64,000 bases of DNA, taken from Bradyrhizobium sp. 138 (GTDB lineage Bacteria; Pseudomonadota; Alphaproteobacteria; Rhizobiales; Xanthobacteraceae). Position numbers and translations under genes: made by a program. This document shows, piece after piece, positions 1 to 9,468 of this stretch; within the stretch, counting starts at the first letter, position 1; the number at the start of each line of letters is the position of its first letter. Below the pieces are notes generated by a model, which was not told where the DNA came from, ran no database searches, and worked only from the letters and a program-made list of their open reading frames with translations. The stretch is taken from positions 124,001 through 188,000 of the forward strand of contig NZ_JADPKT010000020.1 in the NCBI RefSeq assembly GCF_023074075.1, written 5' to 3'.

Positions 1-2
1 GC

Positions 3-983
3 GCGGCGATCCGGACCGGGGCGCGCTGCGTGCGCGCCGATCGAACCGATACCTGGCGGCTCGCGGTGGTCGATCGCGGCCATCGCCGCACCATCACGGC
101 CCGGGCGCTGGCCAACACCACCGGGGCGTGGGCGCCGATGGTCGCGGAGACCGTGCTGCGGCAGCCGCAGCCCACTGTCGCGGCCATGCAGATGAGCCAG
201 ATCGTCGTGCCCAAGCTGTTCGATTCAGACAACGTCTACGTCTTCCAGAACAGCGATGGCCGACTGATCTTCGCATCCCCCTTCGAGCGCGACTTCACCC
301 TGATCGGCACGGTCACGCATGATTTCACCGGCGATCCTGCAATCGTCGCGATGCGAGGGGCTGATGTGAGTTATCTCTGCGAGGCGGCCAGCCGCTATTT
401 CCGTGAGCGCGTCGCCCCGACCGATGTGGTCCGGACGGTCTCCGGCGTCAATCTGGCACCCGCGTCCGCTCGCCGGGGTGACGGCACGACCCTGTTCCAT
501 GCGCGCCGGCGCAAAGCGCCGTTGCTCACGATGTTCGGCGGCGACGTCACCACCTCGCGTCTGCGCGCCGAGCGGGCGGTGACGAAGCTGACGCCGTTCT
601 ATCCGATGTCGCCGCCTTGGACCGCCGGCGCAACGCTGCCCGGCGGCGATTTCGCCTGGGACCGCTTCGACACGGAGGTCGACCTTGCGCGCGACCGCTG
701 GCGGTTTCTTGGGGAGACGGAGGCCCAGCGGCTGGTCGCGGCCTATGGCTCGCGCGTGTCGGTGGTGTTCGGCGAGGCGAAGACGCGCGAAGAACTCGGC
801 CCAGCCTTCGGCCCCGAACTGACCGGTGCCGAGGTGCGCTATCTCATGACCTGCGAATGGGCGCGTTTTCCGGATGATGTCCTGTGGCGTCGTTCCAAGC
901 TGGGCCTGACGATGCCGGCGGCGGATCGCGACGCGCTGGCGGTATTCATGGCAAGTGTGAACGATCCATCCCGAACCTGTTGA
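3..983 (+). CDS. glpD: Glycerol-3-phosphate dehydrogenase, C-terminal part (5' end outside window)
   Basis: The reading frame is already open at base 3, so the true start lies upstream. About 326 residues are visible. GlpD is the FAD-dependent, membrane-associated enzyme that oxidises sn-glycerol 3-phosphate to dihydroxyacetone phosphate and feeds electrons to quinone. The visible part contains the family stretch around IVVPKLFD, the VYVFQNSDGRLIFASPFE block and the FTLIGTVTHDF block, followed by the C-terminal helical domain with EVRYLMTCEWA and DVLWRRSKLGLT. The N-terminal FAD GxGxxG motif must lie outside the window. The gene is followed by a short gap and then a polyamine-type ABC module on the same strand. 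Recognition is by motif, and the identity is secure although the gene is incomplete. Confidence 0.9.
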   Translation, partial: AAIRTGARCVRADRTDTWRLAVVDRGHRRTITARALANTTGAWAPMVAETVLRQPQPTVAAMQMSQIVVPKLFDSDNVYVFQNSDGRLIFASPFERDFTLIGTVTHDFTGDPAIVAMRGADVSYLCEAASRYFRERVAPTDVVRTVSGVNLAPASARRGDGTTLFHARRRKAPLLTMFGGDVTTSRLRAERAVTKLTPFYPMSPPWTAGATLPGGDFAWDRFDTEVDLARDRWRFLGETEAQRLVAAYGSRVSVVFGEAKTREELGPAFGPELTGAEVRYLMTCEWARFPDDVLWRRSKLGLTMPAADRDALAVFMASVNDPSRTC

Positions 984-1035
984 GCAAAGCCTGATCGGCC
1001 GCTAGCGTGCGGCGGAATCGGGGTTGGCAGGGAAC

Positions 1036-2201
<1,166 letters not shown>

Positions 2202-2205
<4 letters not shown>

Positions 2206-3116
2206 GCTCCCGCCGCATCTTCGCGCGGCCGGCGCGCTTTGCTGCCATAACACCCTATGTCTGGATGGTGCTGTTCTTCCTGGTGCCGTTCGCCTTCGTG
2301 CTGAAGATCAGCCTGTCGCAGACCGCGATCGCGCAGCCGCCCTACGATCCGGTGTTCGACCTGACGGCGGGATGGGAGACGCTGAAGACGGCGCTTGCCG
2401 CGTTGTCGATCGACAATTTCAGGCTGCTGATCTCCGACGACATCTACGTGTTCGCTTACGTGCGCAGCCTCACCGTCGCCGTCACGGCGACTGCGCTGTT
2501 GCTCCTGATCGGCTATCCCATCGCCTATGGCATGGCGCGGCTGCCGAAGAGTTGGCAGGCGGTGGCGATGGTGCTGGTGATCGTGCCGTTCTGGACCTCG
2601 TTCCTGATCCGCATCTATGCCTGGATCAACATCCTCCAGCACGACGGCCTGCTCAACCAGATCCTGCTTACGCTGCATCTGGTCAGCCAACCCGTAGTGT
2701 GGCTCTCCACCGACAGCGCGATGTATATCGGCATCGTCTATTCCTATCTGCCGTTCATGATCCTGCCGCTCTATGCCACGCTCGCCAAGATGGAGCCGGC
2801 GCTGGAGGAGGCCGCCGGTGATCTCGGCGCGCCGCCCTGGCAGGTGTTCTGGCTCGTCACCTTCCCATTGTCGCTGCCCGGCGTCGGTGCCGGCGTGCTC
2901 CTGTGTTTCATCCCGATCGTCGGTGAGTTCGTCATCCCGGACCTTCTGGCCGGCTCCAATTCGCTGATGATCGGCCAGACGCTCTGGCTCGAATTCTTCA
3001 CCAACAAGGACTGGCCGGTCGCGTCCGCGGCGGCCATCGTGCTGCTGGTGGTGTTGCTGGCGCCGCTGTTGCTGTATGAGCGGCTGCAGAAGCGGCAGCT
3101 GGAACAGGGGCGCTGA
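2202..3116 (+). CDS. potH: Polyamine-type ABC transporter permease (PotH-like)
   Basis: This is an inner-membrane permease of the PotB/PotH class. The protein begins with a basic N-terminus and a first membrane segment (YVWMVLFFLVPFAFVL). A periplasmic stretch follows, then several further hydrophobic segments. The EAA loop is visible as LEEAAGDLGAPPWQVFWLV, the site that docks the ATPase. At 304 residues it is close to the family norm. The start at 2202 is chosen because it overlaps the potG stop (ATGA) and gives the usual length; an upstream in-frame ATG at 2166 would lie deep inside potG. The next permease starts four bases after the stop. It probably pairs with the 3121-3933 gene as a heterodimer. 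Confidence 0.85.
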
Positions 3117-3120
3117 GACG

Positions 3121-3933
3121 ATGCGCAAGCTCTCCCGTCTCTCCCGCTTCAACATCGCCGCGCTCACGCTCGGGCTGGCGTTCCTTTACCTGCCGATCCT
3201 CATCCTCGTCATCTATTCCTTCAACGCCTCGCGGCTGGTGACGGTGTGGGGCGGCTGGTCGCTGCGCTGGTATCACGAGTTCTTCAATGACCGCGCCATG
3301 ATCGAGGCGGCCTGGATGAGCCTGCGGGTCGCGGTCTCCTCCGCCACCATCGCCACGCTGCTCGGCACGCTCGCGGCGGTCGCGCTGTCGCGCGGCGAGC
3401 GGTTTCGCGGCCGGACGCTGTTCTCCGGCATGCTCTATGCGCCGCTGGTGATGCCGGAGGTGATCACGGGATTGTCGCTGCTGCTGTTGTTCGTGGCGCT
3501 CAACGCCGAGCGCGGCTTCTGGACCGTGACGATCGCCCATACCACGCTGACGATGTGCTTCGTCGCCGTGGTCGTGCAGTCCCGGCTCGGCTCGCTCGAT
3601 CGCTCGCTGGAGGAGGCCGCGATGGACCTCGGCTGCGACCCGGTCCGCGCTTTTCTTTCGGTGACGCTGCCGCTGATCGCGCCTGCGATCGTCGCCGGCT
3701 GGATGCTGGCCTTCACGCTGTCGCTGGACGATCTCGTGATCGCGAGCTTCACCACCGGCCCCGGCTCAGCCACACTGCCGATCCGGATCTACTCGGAGGT
3801 GCGGCTGGGCGTGAAGCCCGAGATCAACGCGATCTGCACGCTGGTGATCGCCCTGATCGCAGGGGTCATCGTCATCGCCTCGCTCGCTTCGAAACTGTCG
3901 AGCTCGCAGGGCGAGAGCGCCGCGCCGCTGTAG
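3121..3933 (+). CDS. potI: Polyamine-type ABC transporter permease (PotI-like)
   Basis: This is the second inner-membrane permease of the polyamine-type module, 270 residues with the expected six hydrophobic segments. The first is LGLAFLYLPILILVIYSFN. The family sequence SRLVTVWGGWSLRWYHEFF follows it, and the EAA loop reads LEEAAMDLGCDPVRAFLSV. The ATG at 3121 gives the usual length and has an AGGGG stretch about ten bases upstream. The 3' end overlaps the convergent minus-strand membrane protein gene by about 62 bases, so no terminator space exists between them. The substrate is inferred as putrescine or spermidine from family likeness only. Confidence 0.85.
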   Translation: MRKLSRLSRFNIAALTLGLAFLYLPILILVIYSFNASRLVTVWGGWSLRWYHEFFNDRAMIEAAWMSLRVAVSSATIATLLGTLAAVALSRGERFRGRTLFSGMLYAPLVMPEVITGLSLLLLFVALNAERGFWTVTIAHTTLTMCFVAVVVQSRLGSLDRSLEEAAMDLGCDPVRAFLSVTLPLIAPAIVAGWMLAFTLSLDDLVIASFTTGPGSATLPIRIYSEVRLGVKPEINAICTLVIALIAGVIVIASLASKLSSSQGESAAPL

Positions 3934-4876
3934 CCGTCCGCGCCGCGAACCGCGCTCGGGTTGCGTCCTGGACGGCCGCGCCGAGCTGCCGCAGCGCCAG
4001 CGCATCGAGTGGAAACTCCAGAAGGATATGGATCAGGCTCAGCGCAAGCAGGAAGGTGAAGCCGAATGCATAGTCGTAGAAATAGAGCGCAGTGGCAGCT
4101 GCACTGGCGGCGGCCATCGCCGCCAGCCGCACCTTCGGCACCGCGGTCCAGCGGATCACGTCGGCTTTGATGAACCAGTTGAGGTAGTGATAGGTGTAGA
4201 CGAACGCGAGCAGGCTGGTCAGCCTTGCGTCGAGGACGAGGCCGGGCACGCCGAACAGCCGGCCGAGGGCCGGGCCGACATTGCCGAAATAGTCCTGTCC
4301 GACGCGGGCAAAGCTTGCAACGCGGATTTCGGCGGTTGGCGGCAGCAACAGGATCGTGGCGATGGCGACGAGGTAGGCCACCACCAGCGCAGCCTGCACC
4401 CGGCTTCCGGACCGGTAAGCGCCGAGCACCATGAAGATCAGTGTGAACAATGAGACGTGGATCAGGGTCGGAATCAAGATGCCGATGACGGCGAGCGAGG
4501 ACCCGCTCGAATACATGATCGCGGACAAAGCGATCGCCGCCATGAACAGCAGCATGCTCTCGATCGCCGAATTCGTTGCCGCCAGCATGGCGCACGCGAT
4601 CAGCGCTGCCCACATCGCAAAACCGAACCACGAGGCGTTGTCGATCAGCGCCGCGACCACGGCCACGATGGCGAGGGCCGCGGCAATCCCGCGATGGGGC
4701 AGATAGTAGCTGCGGTCATGCAGCCACGAGATCTCGGTGAAGTAATGCGCCGGACCGAGCACGACATAGGCCAACAGCAGCAGCTCGAACGGAACTAGAT
4801 AGGCGGCCGCGAGCGCCAGCAGCATCAGGCCGAGATGGATCGCGTCGTTGCTGCGCATGATGCGGGCCCCCGCCAT
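3872..4876 (-). CDS. Multi-pass membrane protein of unknown function
   Basis: I do not recognise a named family. The 334-residue protein is highly hydrophobic, with roughly nine to ten predicted membrane segments, and ends in a basic, Arg/Ala-rich tail. Conserved-looking polar motifs are GPAHYFTEISWLHDR near residue 45 and FVYTYHYLNWFIKAD near residue 225. The His, Tyr and Asp residues inside membrane segments look like possible metal- or cofactor-binding positions, loosely recalling membrane oxygenases such as the Brp/Blh group, but I cannot show homology. The ATG at 4876 is used; a second ATG at 4858 is equally possible. The gene converges on potI and overlaps its end by 62 bases, and it has no obvious partner. 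Confidence 0.75.
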   Translation of the reverse strand: MAGARIMRSNDAIHLGLMLLALAAAYLVPFELLLLAYVVLGPAHYFTEISWLHDRSYYLPHRGIAAALAIVAVVAALIDNASWFGFAMWAALIACAMLAATNSAIESMLLFMAAIALSAIMYSSGSSLAVIGILIPTLIHVSLFTLIFMVLGAYRSGSRVQAALVVAYLVAIATILLLPPTAEIRVASFARVGQDYFGNVGPALGRLFGVPGLVLDARLTSLLAFVYTYHYLNWFIKADVIRWTAVPKVRLAAMAAASAAATALYFYDYAFGFTFLLALSLIHILLEFPLDALALRQLGAAVQDATRARFAARTATAARRSRPASSTVSKRARR

Positions 4877-4972
4877 AGGACCCGGAGGTTAGAGCAGGCG
4901 TGGACAATCTTCAATTGCCCACGCTGTCACTCAAACATCCCTGCTTGCAGCGCCGCGATGCGTCCTGCAGCG

Positions 4973-5824
4973 TCAGGACTTCACCGCGCCCGCCGTGAGA
5001 CCGCCCACCATATAGCGGCGGAAGGCGTAGTAGACTGCGGCCGGCGGCAGCGCGTAGATGAAGCCGGTGGTCATCAGCAGCTCCCAGGGCGAATCGTCGG
5101 CGGCGAGGAAGTTGCCGAGCGCGACGGGGAGGGTGATCTCGCGGTCGTTGGAGAGCAGCAGGAACGCGTAGAGATATTCGTTCCAGGCCAGCAGCACCGC
5201 ATAGGTGCCGATCGCGACCAGCGAGGGCATCATCAGCGGCAGGTAGACCAGGCGGAAGATCTGAAGCGTCGTCGCGCCGTCCATCACGGCGGCCTCGTCC
5301 AGCTCGACCGGCAGCTTGTCGGAGGCCTGCTTGAGCACCCAGATCGCGTAGGGGCTGGCGATCGTCACCATGGCCAGGATCAGCGACCAGTGATTGTTGA
5401 GCAGGCCGTAATTGCCCATGGTCCGGTACATCGGCACGGCGAGGAACGCCGCCGGGATGAAATAGGTGAAGAGCGCGAGGTTGAGCACCACGCGTCCGCC
5501 CGGCACCTTCAGCCGCGAGATCGAAAACGCGGCCGCGGTCGCGATGAACAGCGTCAGCACGCCGACCGATGCCGCGATCACCACCGAATTCCAGAACTGC
5601 ACGTAGAAATCGCGCAGGAAGTAGTGCTGCTGCTTGAACACGATCTCGAAATTATGCAGCGTCGGATGATCCGGCCACAGCTTGCCCGAGAACGCGTCCT
5701 CCTTCGGGGAAATCGCGAACAGGAACATGTGATAGATCGGGATCATCGTCCACAGGAAGACGGGAATGCCGATCAGCAGGAGCCGCGCTTCGGTCCCGAC
5801 TTCGCGCAAGGAGGGGATCTTCAT
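4973..5824 (-). CDS. Carbohydrate ABC transporter permease, MalG/UgpE type
   Basis: This is an inner-membrane permease of the CUT1 sugar importer class, 283 residues. It has a first membrane segment at LLLIGIPVFLWTMIPIYHMFLF, the typical periplasmic stretch with LHNFEIVF and FWNSVVIA, and the EAA loop ELDEAAVMDGATTLQIFRLV. It ends with the family-typical GGLTAGAVKS. The ATG at 5824 follows GGAGGG-like purines and overlaps the stop of the upstream permease (ATGA). It is the last gene of the binding protein-permease-permease operon. No ATPase gene follows, which is unusual. Confidence 0.88.
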   Translation of the reverse strand: MKIPSLREVGTEARLLLIGIPVFLWTMIPIYHMFLFAISPKEDAFSGKLWPDHPTLHNFEIVFKQQHYFLRDFYVQFWNSVVIAASVGVLTLFIATAAAFSISRLKVPGGRVVLNLALFTYFIPAAFLAVPMYRTMGNYGLLNNHWSLILAMVTIASPYAIWVLKQASDKLPVELDEAAVMDGATTLQIFRLVYLPLMMPSLVAIGTYAVLLAWNEYLYAFLLLSNDREITLPVALGNFLAADDSPWELLMTTGFIYALPPAAVYYAFRRYMVGGLTAGAVKS

Positions 5825-6693
5825 CGCGACAACCGTTTCATCATGAAGTACACGAGCGGCAGGACGAACGGCATCGCGCAGACGATGGATGCCATTGCCA
5901 GCGAGAGCTGGTCGAGCCGGAGATAGCGGATGCCGAGCGTCGACAGCACATGCGTGAGGTCGGCAGGTCCCCCGCCGGTGAGCAGATAGACGCTGTTGAA
6001 GTCGCCGAGCGTCCAGATCATCGAGAGCAGCGTGCAAGTGACGTAGAGCGTCTGCATCGACGGCCAGGTGATGTAGCGGAATTTCTGCCACCAGCTCGCG
6101 CCGTCGACCTCGGCGGCCTCGAACAGATCATGCGAGATCGCAAGGCGGCCGGTGATCAGGATCAGCGTCCAGAACGGCAGCGACTTCCAGATGTGCACGG
6201 CGATCGCCATGCTGAGCGCCACGGTCGGGTCGTTCAGCCAGTTCGGGCCGTCATCGCCGGTGAAGGAGAAGATGAAATGGTTGATCATGCCCCATTCGGG
6301 ATTGAGCATGAACCGGACCGACAGGATGGTCGGGATCGACGGCACTGCCCAGGGCAGGATGAAGATCACCGAGAGCCATTTGATCCAGGGGCGCTGCACG
6401 GCGAAGAAGCCGGACAGAAACAGCGCGATCAGCATCTTGATGTTGATGCCGATGACCAGGAAGATCAGCGTGTTGACCGCGGCCCGCGCGAAGATCGGAT
6501 CGTTGTAGAGCGCGACATAGTTTGCCGGAGCGCGCGCCAGCCACAGCCCGTAGCAGACGGGATAGACCACGAAGGCCAGGAAAACGAGCAGATAGGGCGC
6601 GAGCAGCACGATGCCCCAGACCTGCGCCGGGGTCAGCCGCGACGACAGGGGCGGGCCGGGGATTGCCTGATCGCCAGAGAGCGTGATCGCCAT
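5821..6693 (-). CDS. Carbohydrate ABC transporter permease, MalF/UgpA type
   Basis: This is the partner inner-membrane permease, 290 residues, with six main hydrophobic segments. The first is VWGIVLLAPYLLVFLAFVVYP, and the EAA loop reads LFEAAEVDGASWWQKFRYI. The motif YLLTGGGPADLTHVLS near the C-terminus is typical of MalF-like permeases. The ATG at 6693 is used; a TTG at 6711 in frame would add six residues. A strong hairpin at 6719-6739 separates it from the binding-protein gene. The substrate is unknown, and the sequence supports only a sugar, polyol or glycerol-phosphate class. Confidence 0.87.
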   Translation of the reverse strand: MAITLSGDQAIPGPPLSSRLTPAQVWGIVLLAPYLLVFLAFVVYPVCYGLWLARAPANYVALYNDPIFARAAVNTLIFLVIGINIKMLIALFLSGFFAVQRPWIKWLSVIFILPWAVPSIPTILSVRFMLNPEWGMINHFIFSFTGDDGPNWLNDPTVALSMAIAVHIWKSLPFWTLILITGRLAISHDLFEAAEVDGASWWQKFRYITWPSMQTLYVTCTLLSMIWTLGDFNSVYLLTGGGPADLTHVLSTLGIRYLRLDQLSLAMASIVCAMPFVLPLVYFMMKRLSR

Positions 6694-6718
6694 TCTTTTC
6701 GGACTCTTCAAAGAGAAG

Positions 6719-6739
6719 CCGGCCGCGAAACGCGGCCGG
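6719..6739 (-). terminator. Hairpin between binding-protein and permease genes
   Basis: A perfect nine-base-pair stem (CCGGCCGCG / CGCGGCCGG) with a three-base loop lies just downstream of the binding-protein gene. On the minus strand it is followed by a pyrimidine-rich stretch (CTTCTCTTT). It could be a partial terminator or a 3' mRNA-protecting structure that lets the binding protein be made in excess over the permeases. Confidence 0.55.
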
Positions 6740-6788
6740 TGTTGTTCTTACACCTCTCTCCGCAACGTGGGGAGAGCGGCGGGCTATT

Positions 6789-8174
6789 TTAACCCGCGAC
6801 CTGCTTGATGCGGGCGATCAGTTCGTCGACGGCCTTGTCGACCGGAACCTTCTCGCTGACCACGCGGTTCATCGCCTTCGCCCACACGTTCTCGTTGTTG
6901 AGGATCGTGAACTTCCAGTTCTTGGTGAAGTCGAACGCCGCGGTGCCGCCCTTGAACTGCGTGTAGACGGCCTTGCGGTGCTTGTCAGCCTGCCAGAACG
7001 GGCTTTCCTGGCTTTCCTTCGTCACCGGGAACCAGCGGCCGAGCGCGCCCTCGATATAGGGACGGACGTTCTCTTCCTGGAGCAGGAAGCTGATGAACTG
7101 CTTGGCCTCGGCCTTGTTCTTGGCCGCGGTGAACACCAGTCCGGTCTTGACGTCGGAGCGGTAGCGGATGGTCGAACCATCCGGCCCCTTGGGGAAGGAC
7201 GCCGTGATGATGTCCTGCTCATAGGCCTTCTTGCCGGCCTCGCGCTGCTCTGGCGTCAGCGCCTGGTTCGAGGAATCCTCAAACCACTTCGCCGCGATCG
7301 AGATCGTGAAGTTGTGGGTCATCACGATGGTCTTGTTGTGGAAGGCGACGTTGTTGTCGGGATCCTTCCAGGTCGTGGAGGACGGCGGCGTGCAGCCCTT
7401 GATGTAGGTGTCGGTGTAGTCCTTCATCGCCTTGATCAGGTTCTCGCGAACCTTGGGATCATCGACCGTGAGCTTGCCGTCATCGTCGACCAGCTTGACG
7501 TGATAGGCGTCCATGAAGGTGTAGAACGACTGGAAAGCGTCGGTGGATTCCACGCCCATCGGCTGGCCGACGGCATAGATGCGCTGGCCGGTGGCCTTGC
7601 GGATCGCCGGCTGCACCTTGTCGCACCAGAACGTCCAATAGCCGGTCCAGTCGTTCGGGATATCGGCCACCTTGAAGCCGGCCTTCTCCAGCATGTCGTT
7701 CCAGATCTGGACGTGCATGCTCTGCTGCTTCAACGGGAAGCCGTAATAGGCTTTCTTCTTGGCGACGTCGTTGTAGAGGATCGACGCATCGAGCGTGTTC
7801 TGCACGAACCGGCCCTTGATCGGCTCCATGACGTCGGAGAGATCCTCGAGCTTGCCCTCATAGGCCCACTTGCCCTGCGCCTGGACGTCGTAGGAGTCGG
7901 AATAGGCGACATCGGGCACGGTGCCGGCATCGAGCGCGGCGACCGTCTTCGGAATCATGTCCTGGATCGCGTATTGCGACAATTCGACCTTGATGCCGGT
8001 CTTGGCTTCGAATTTCTTGATCGTCTCGATCAGTGCGTCGTCTTCGGAGCGATAAAAGCCCTTGCCCCACCAGACCGTGATCGTCTTCTGCTGCGCAAAT
8101 GCGGGTGCAGCGGCTGCAAACAGCCCGGCCGCAGCGACCGCCAGTGATACTGCGCCAATAACCTTGGATTTCAC
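6789..8174 (-). CDS. Extracellular carbohydrate-binding protein of ABC transporter
   Basis: This is a periplasmic solute-binding protein of the MalE/UgpB superfamily (SBP family 1), about 461 residues. It starts with a signal peptide (KSKVIGAVSLAVAAAGLFAA, cleavage probably after AFA). The mature protein opens with KTITVWWGKGFYRSEDDALI, the typical first beta strand. I choose the GTG at 8174 because GAGGGAGA lies at good spacing; the in-frame TTG at 8189 would sit inside that ribosome-binding site. It heads a three-gene operon with two permeases. The WWGKGFY opening and several Trp and Tyr residues suggest an aromatic-lined sugar or polyol site. The ligand cannot be read from the sequence. 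Confidence 0.88.
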   Translation of the reverse strand: MKSKVIGAVSLAVAAAGLFAAAAPAFAQQKTITVWWGKGFYRSEDDALIETIKKFEAKTGIKVELSQYAIQDMIPKTVAALDAGTVPDVAYSDSYDVQAQGKWAYEGKLEDLSDVMEPIKGRFVQNTLDASILYNDVAKKKAYYGFPLKQQSMHVQIWNDMLEKAGFKVADIPNDWTGYWTFWCDKVQPAIRKATGQRIYAVGQPMGVESTDAFQSFYTFMDAYHVKLVDDDGKLTVDDPKVRENLIKAMKDYTDTYIKGCTPPSSTTWKDPDNNVAFHNKTIVMTHNFTISIAAKWFEDSSNQALTPEQREAGKKAYEQDIITASFPKGPDGSTIRYRSDVKTGLVFTAAKNKAEAKQFISFLLQEENVRPYIEGALGRWFPVTKESQESPFWQADKHRKAVYTQFKGGTAAFDFTKNWKFTILNNENVWAKAMNRVVSEKVPVDKAVDELIARIKQVAG

Positions 8175-8369
8175 GTTTTTCTCCCTCAAACGGCCGGTGT
8201 TTTTAACCGGTCGTAGAAAACACTAGCGCATGGCCGTCATCCGATCTAGCGGCTTCTTGTCAGACCTATGTCGCGGTTGGCGCGAGGCTGTGGAGATGCG
8301 AATTCGCGTATCGATCCAAAGGCCGCATCAATACATGCCAATCAATTCGCCTCGTGGTGTTTGGCCTGA

Positions 8370-9350
8370 TCAGCGTTTCCCTCTGGGGCTGCTCGATGTG
8401 GCATTCGGGCTCGTGTCAGCCGATCGCGCGCGTGGCTTGCCTTGCCCGCTGGTCCGAGCAGGCGAGCGCCAGGCTTCGAGCAGCATCTTGAGAAACTGGC
8501 TGGCATGAGGGGACAGAGTCGCTCCGCGCCTCCGCACGATGCCGATCGTCCGCGACACTTCCGGCTCGATCAGGCGAATGGTCTGAATGATCGGATGGCC
8601 GGCCGCGGGAGTCGCGAGCTTCGGTAGCACGGCGATGCCGAGGCCTGCTTCGACCAGGCCAAGCGAACCGGAGAGGTGAGCCACTTCATAGGACCAGTTC
8701 AGCTGCAGGCCGTGTCGCGCCAGCGCATTGTCGATCAGCGCACGATTGCCGCTGTTGCGGCCCACGGTGATGACCCGGTGCGGCACGATCTCCGGCCAGC
8801 TGACCTGCTTGCGCAATGCCAGCGGATGGTCATGGCGGCAGGCCAGCACGAAAGGATCCTCGACCAGTTTCTCAAATTCGATTTCGGCGTGCGAAGCACC
8901 AATGAAATTGATTCCAAAGTCGACTTCGCCGCGTGCGACCGCTTCCAGGCCCTCATTGGCACCGATGTCCAGAATGCGGACGCGAATGCGCGGATAAGCT
9001 TCGGCAAACCGGCCGATCGCGCGCGGCAGGAAGTAGAACACCGCGGTCGGCACCGCCGCCACCGAGACCAGGCCTGAACTTCGCGCGCCGATATCCTGGA
9101 TGGCGAGCACCGAGGTCTCGAACTCGTCGATGAGGCGGCGCACCTTTGGCAGGAAGTCGCGGCCCGTCATGGTGAGATTGACGTGGCGCGTCGAGCGTTC
9201 GAGCAGCGGCGCACCGAGGCCCTCTTCCAGCTTCTGGATGCGCCTGCTGAGCGCGGGCTGTGACAGATTCAGTGCCCGAGCGGTGCGGACGAAGCTTCCC
9301 GTCTCCGCCACGGTGATGAAAGCCTTGAGGTCGAGCAGTTCCGCGTTCAT
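8370..9350 (-). CDS. LysR-family transcriptional regulator
   Basis: This is a 326-residue LysR-type regulator. The N-terminal winged helix-turn-helix reads FITVAETGSFVRTARALNLSQPALSRRIQKLEE, split here by its usual turn, and LLERSTRHVNLT follows. The co-inducer domain contains FYFLPRAIGRFAEAYPRIRV and VDFGINFIG. The ATG at 9350 is preceded by GGAGGAG. The gene is divergent from the PrpF-family and dctA genes with a 118-base shared intergenic region, the standard arrangement for a LysR protein controlling its neighbours. The ligand is probably a di- or tricarboxylate, inferred from the target genes. The last about 30 residues are a low-complexity Ser/Arg/Pro tail. Confidence 0.92.
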   Translation of the reverse strand: MNAELLDLKAFITVAETGSFVRTARALNLSQPALSRRIQKLEEGLGAPLLERSTRHVNLTMTGRDFLPKVRRLIDEFETSVLAIQDIGARSSGLVSVAAVPTAVFYFLPRAIGRFAEAYPRIRVRILDIGANEGLEAVARGEVDFGINFIGASHAEIEFEKLVEDPFVLACRHDHPLALRKQVSWPEIVPHRVITVGRNSGNRALIDNALARHGLQLNWSYEVAHLSGSLGLVEAGLGIAVLPKLATPAAGHPIIQTIRLIEPEVSRTIGIVRRRGATLSPHASQFLKMLLEAWRSPARTSGQGKPRARSADTSPNATSSSPRGKR

Positions 9351-9361
9351 GGCTCCTCCAA

Positions 9362-9395
9362 TTATACCGATTTACGAAATAATACCTCGGATATT
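9362..9395. promoter_or_regulatory. Candidate LysR operator region
   Basis: This AT-rich stretch in an otherwise GC-rich divergent intergenic region contains an imperfect ATTT-N3-AAAT inverted repeat (ATTTACGAAAT). Wider ATACCGA and TCGGATAT half-sites flank it. LysR regulators usually bind such interrupted dyads near divergent starts. This is inference from position and symmetry. Confidence 0.35.
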
Positions 9396-9468
9396 TGCAT
9401 TTCACAAAAGAGTTCTGCCGCGGGATTGCTCTGGCCGGCGCGAAGTTGTTGCCGAACGGAACAGCTCC

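Noticed and set aside
9431..9450. Sigma-54 promoter for the PrpF-dctA unit
   Set aside because: TGGC is present but the matching GC element does not lie at the required spacing.
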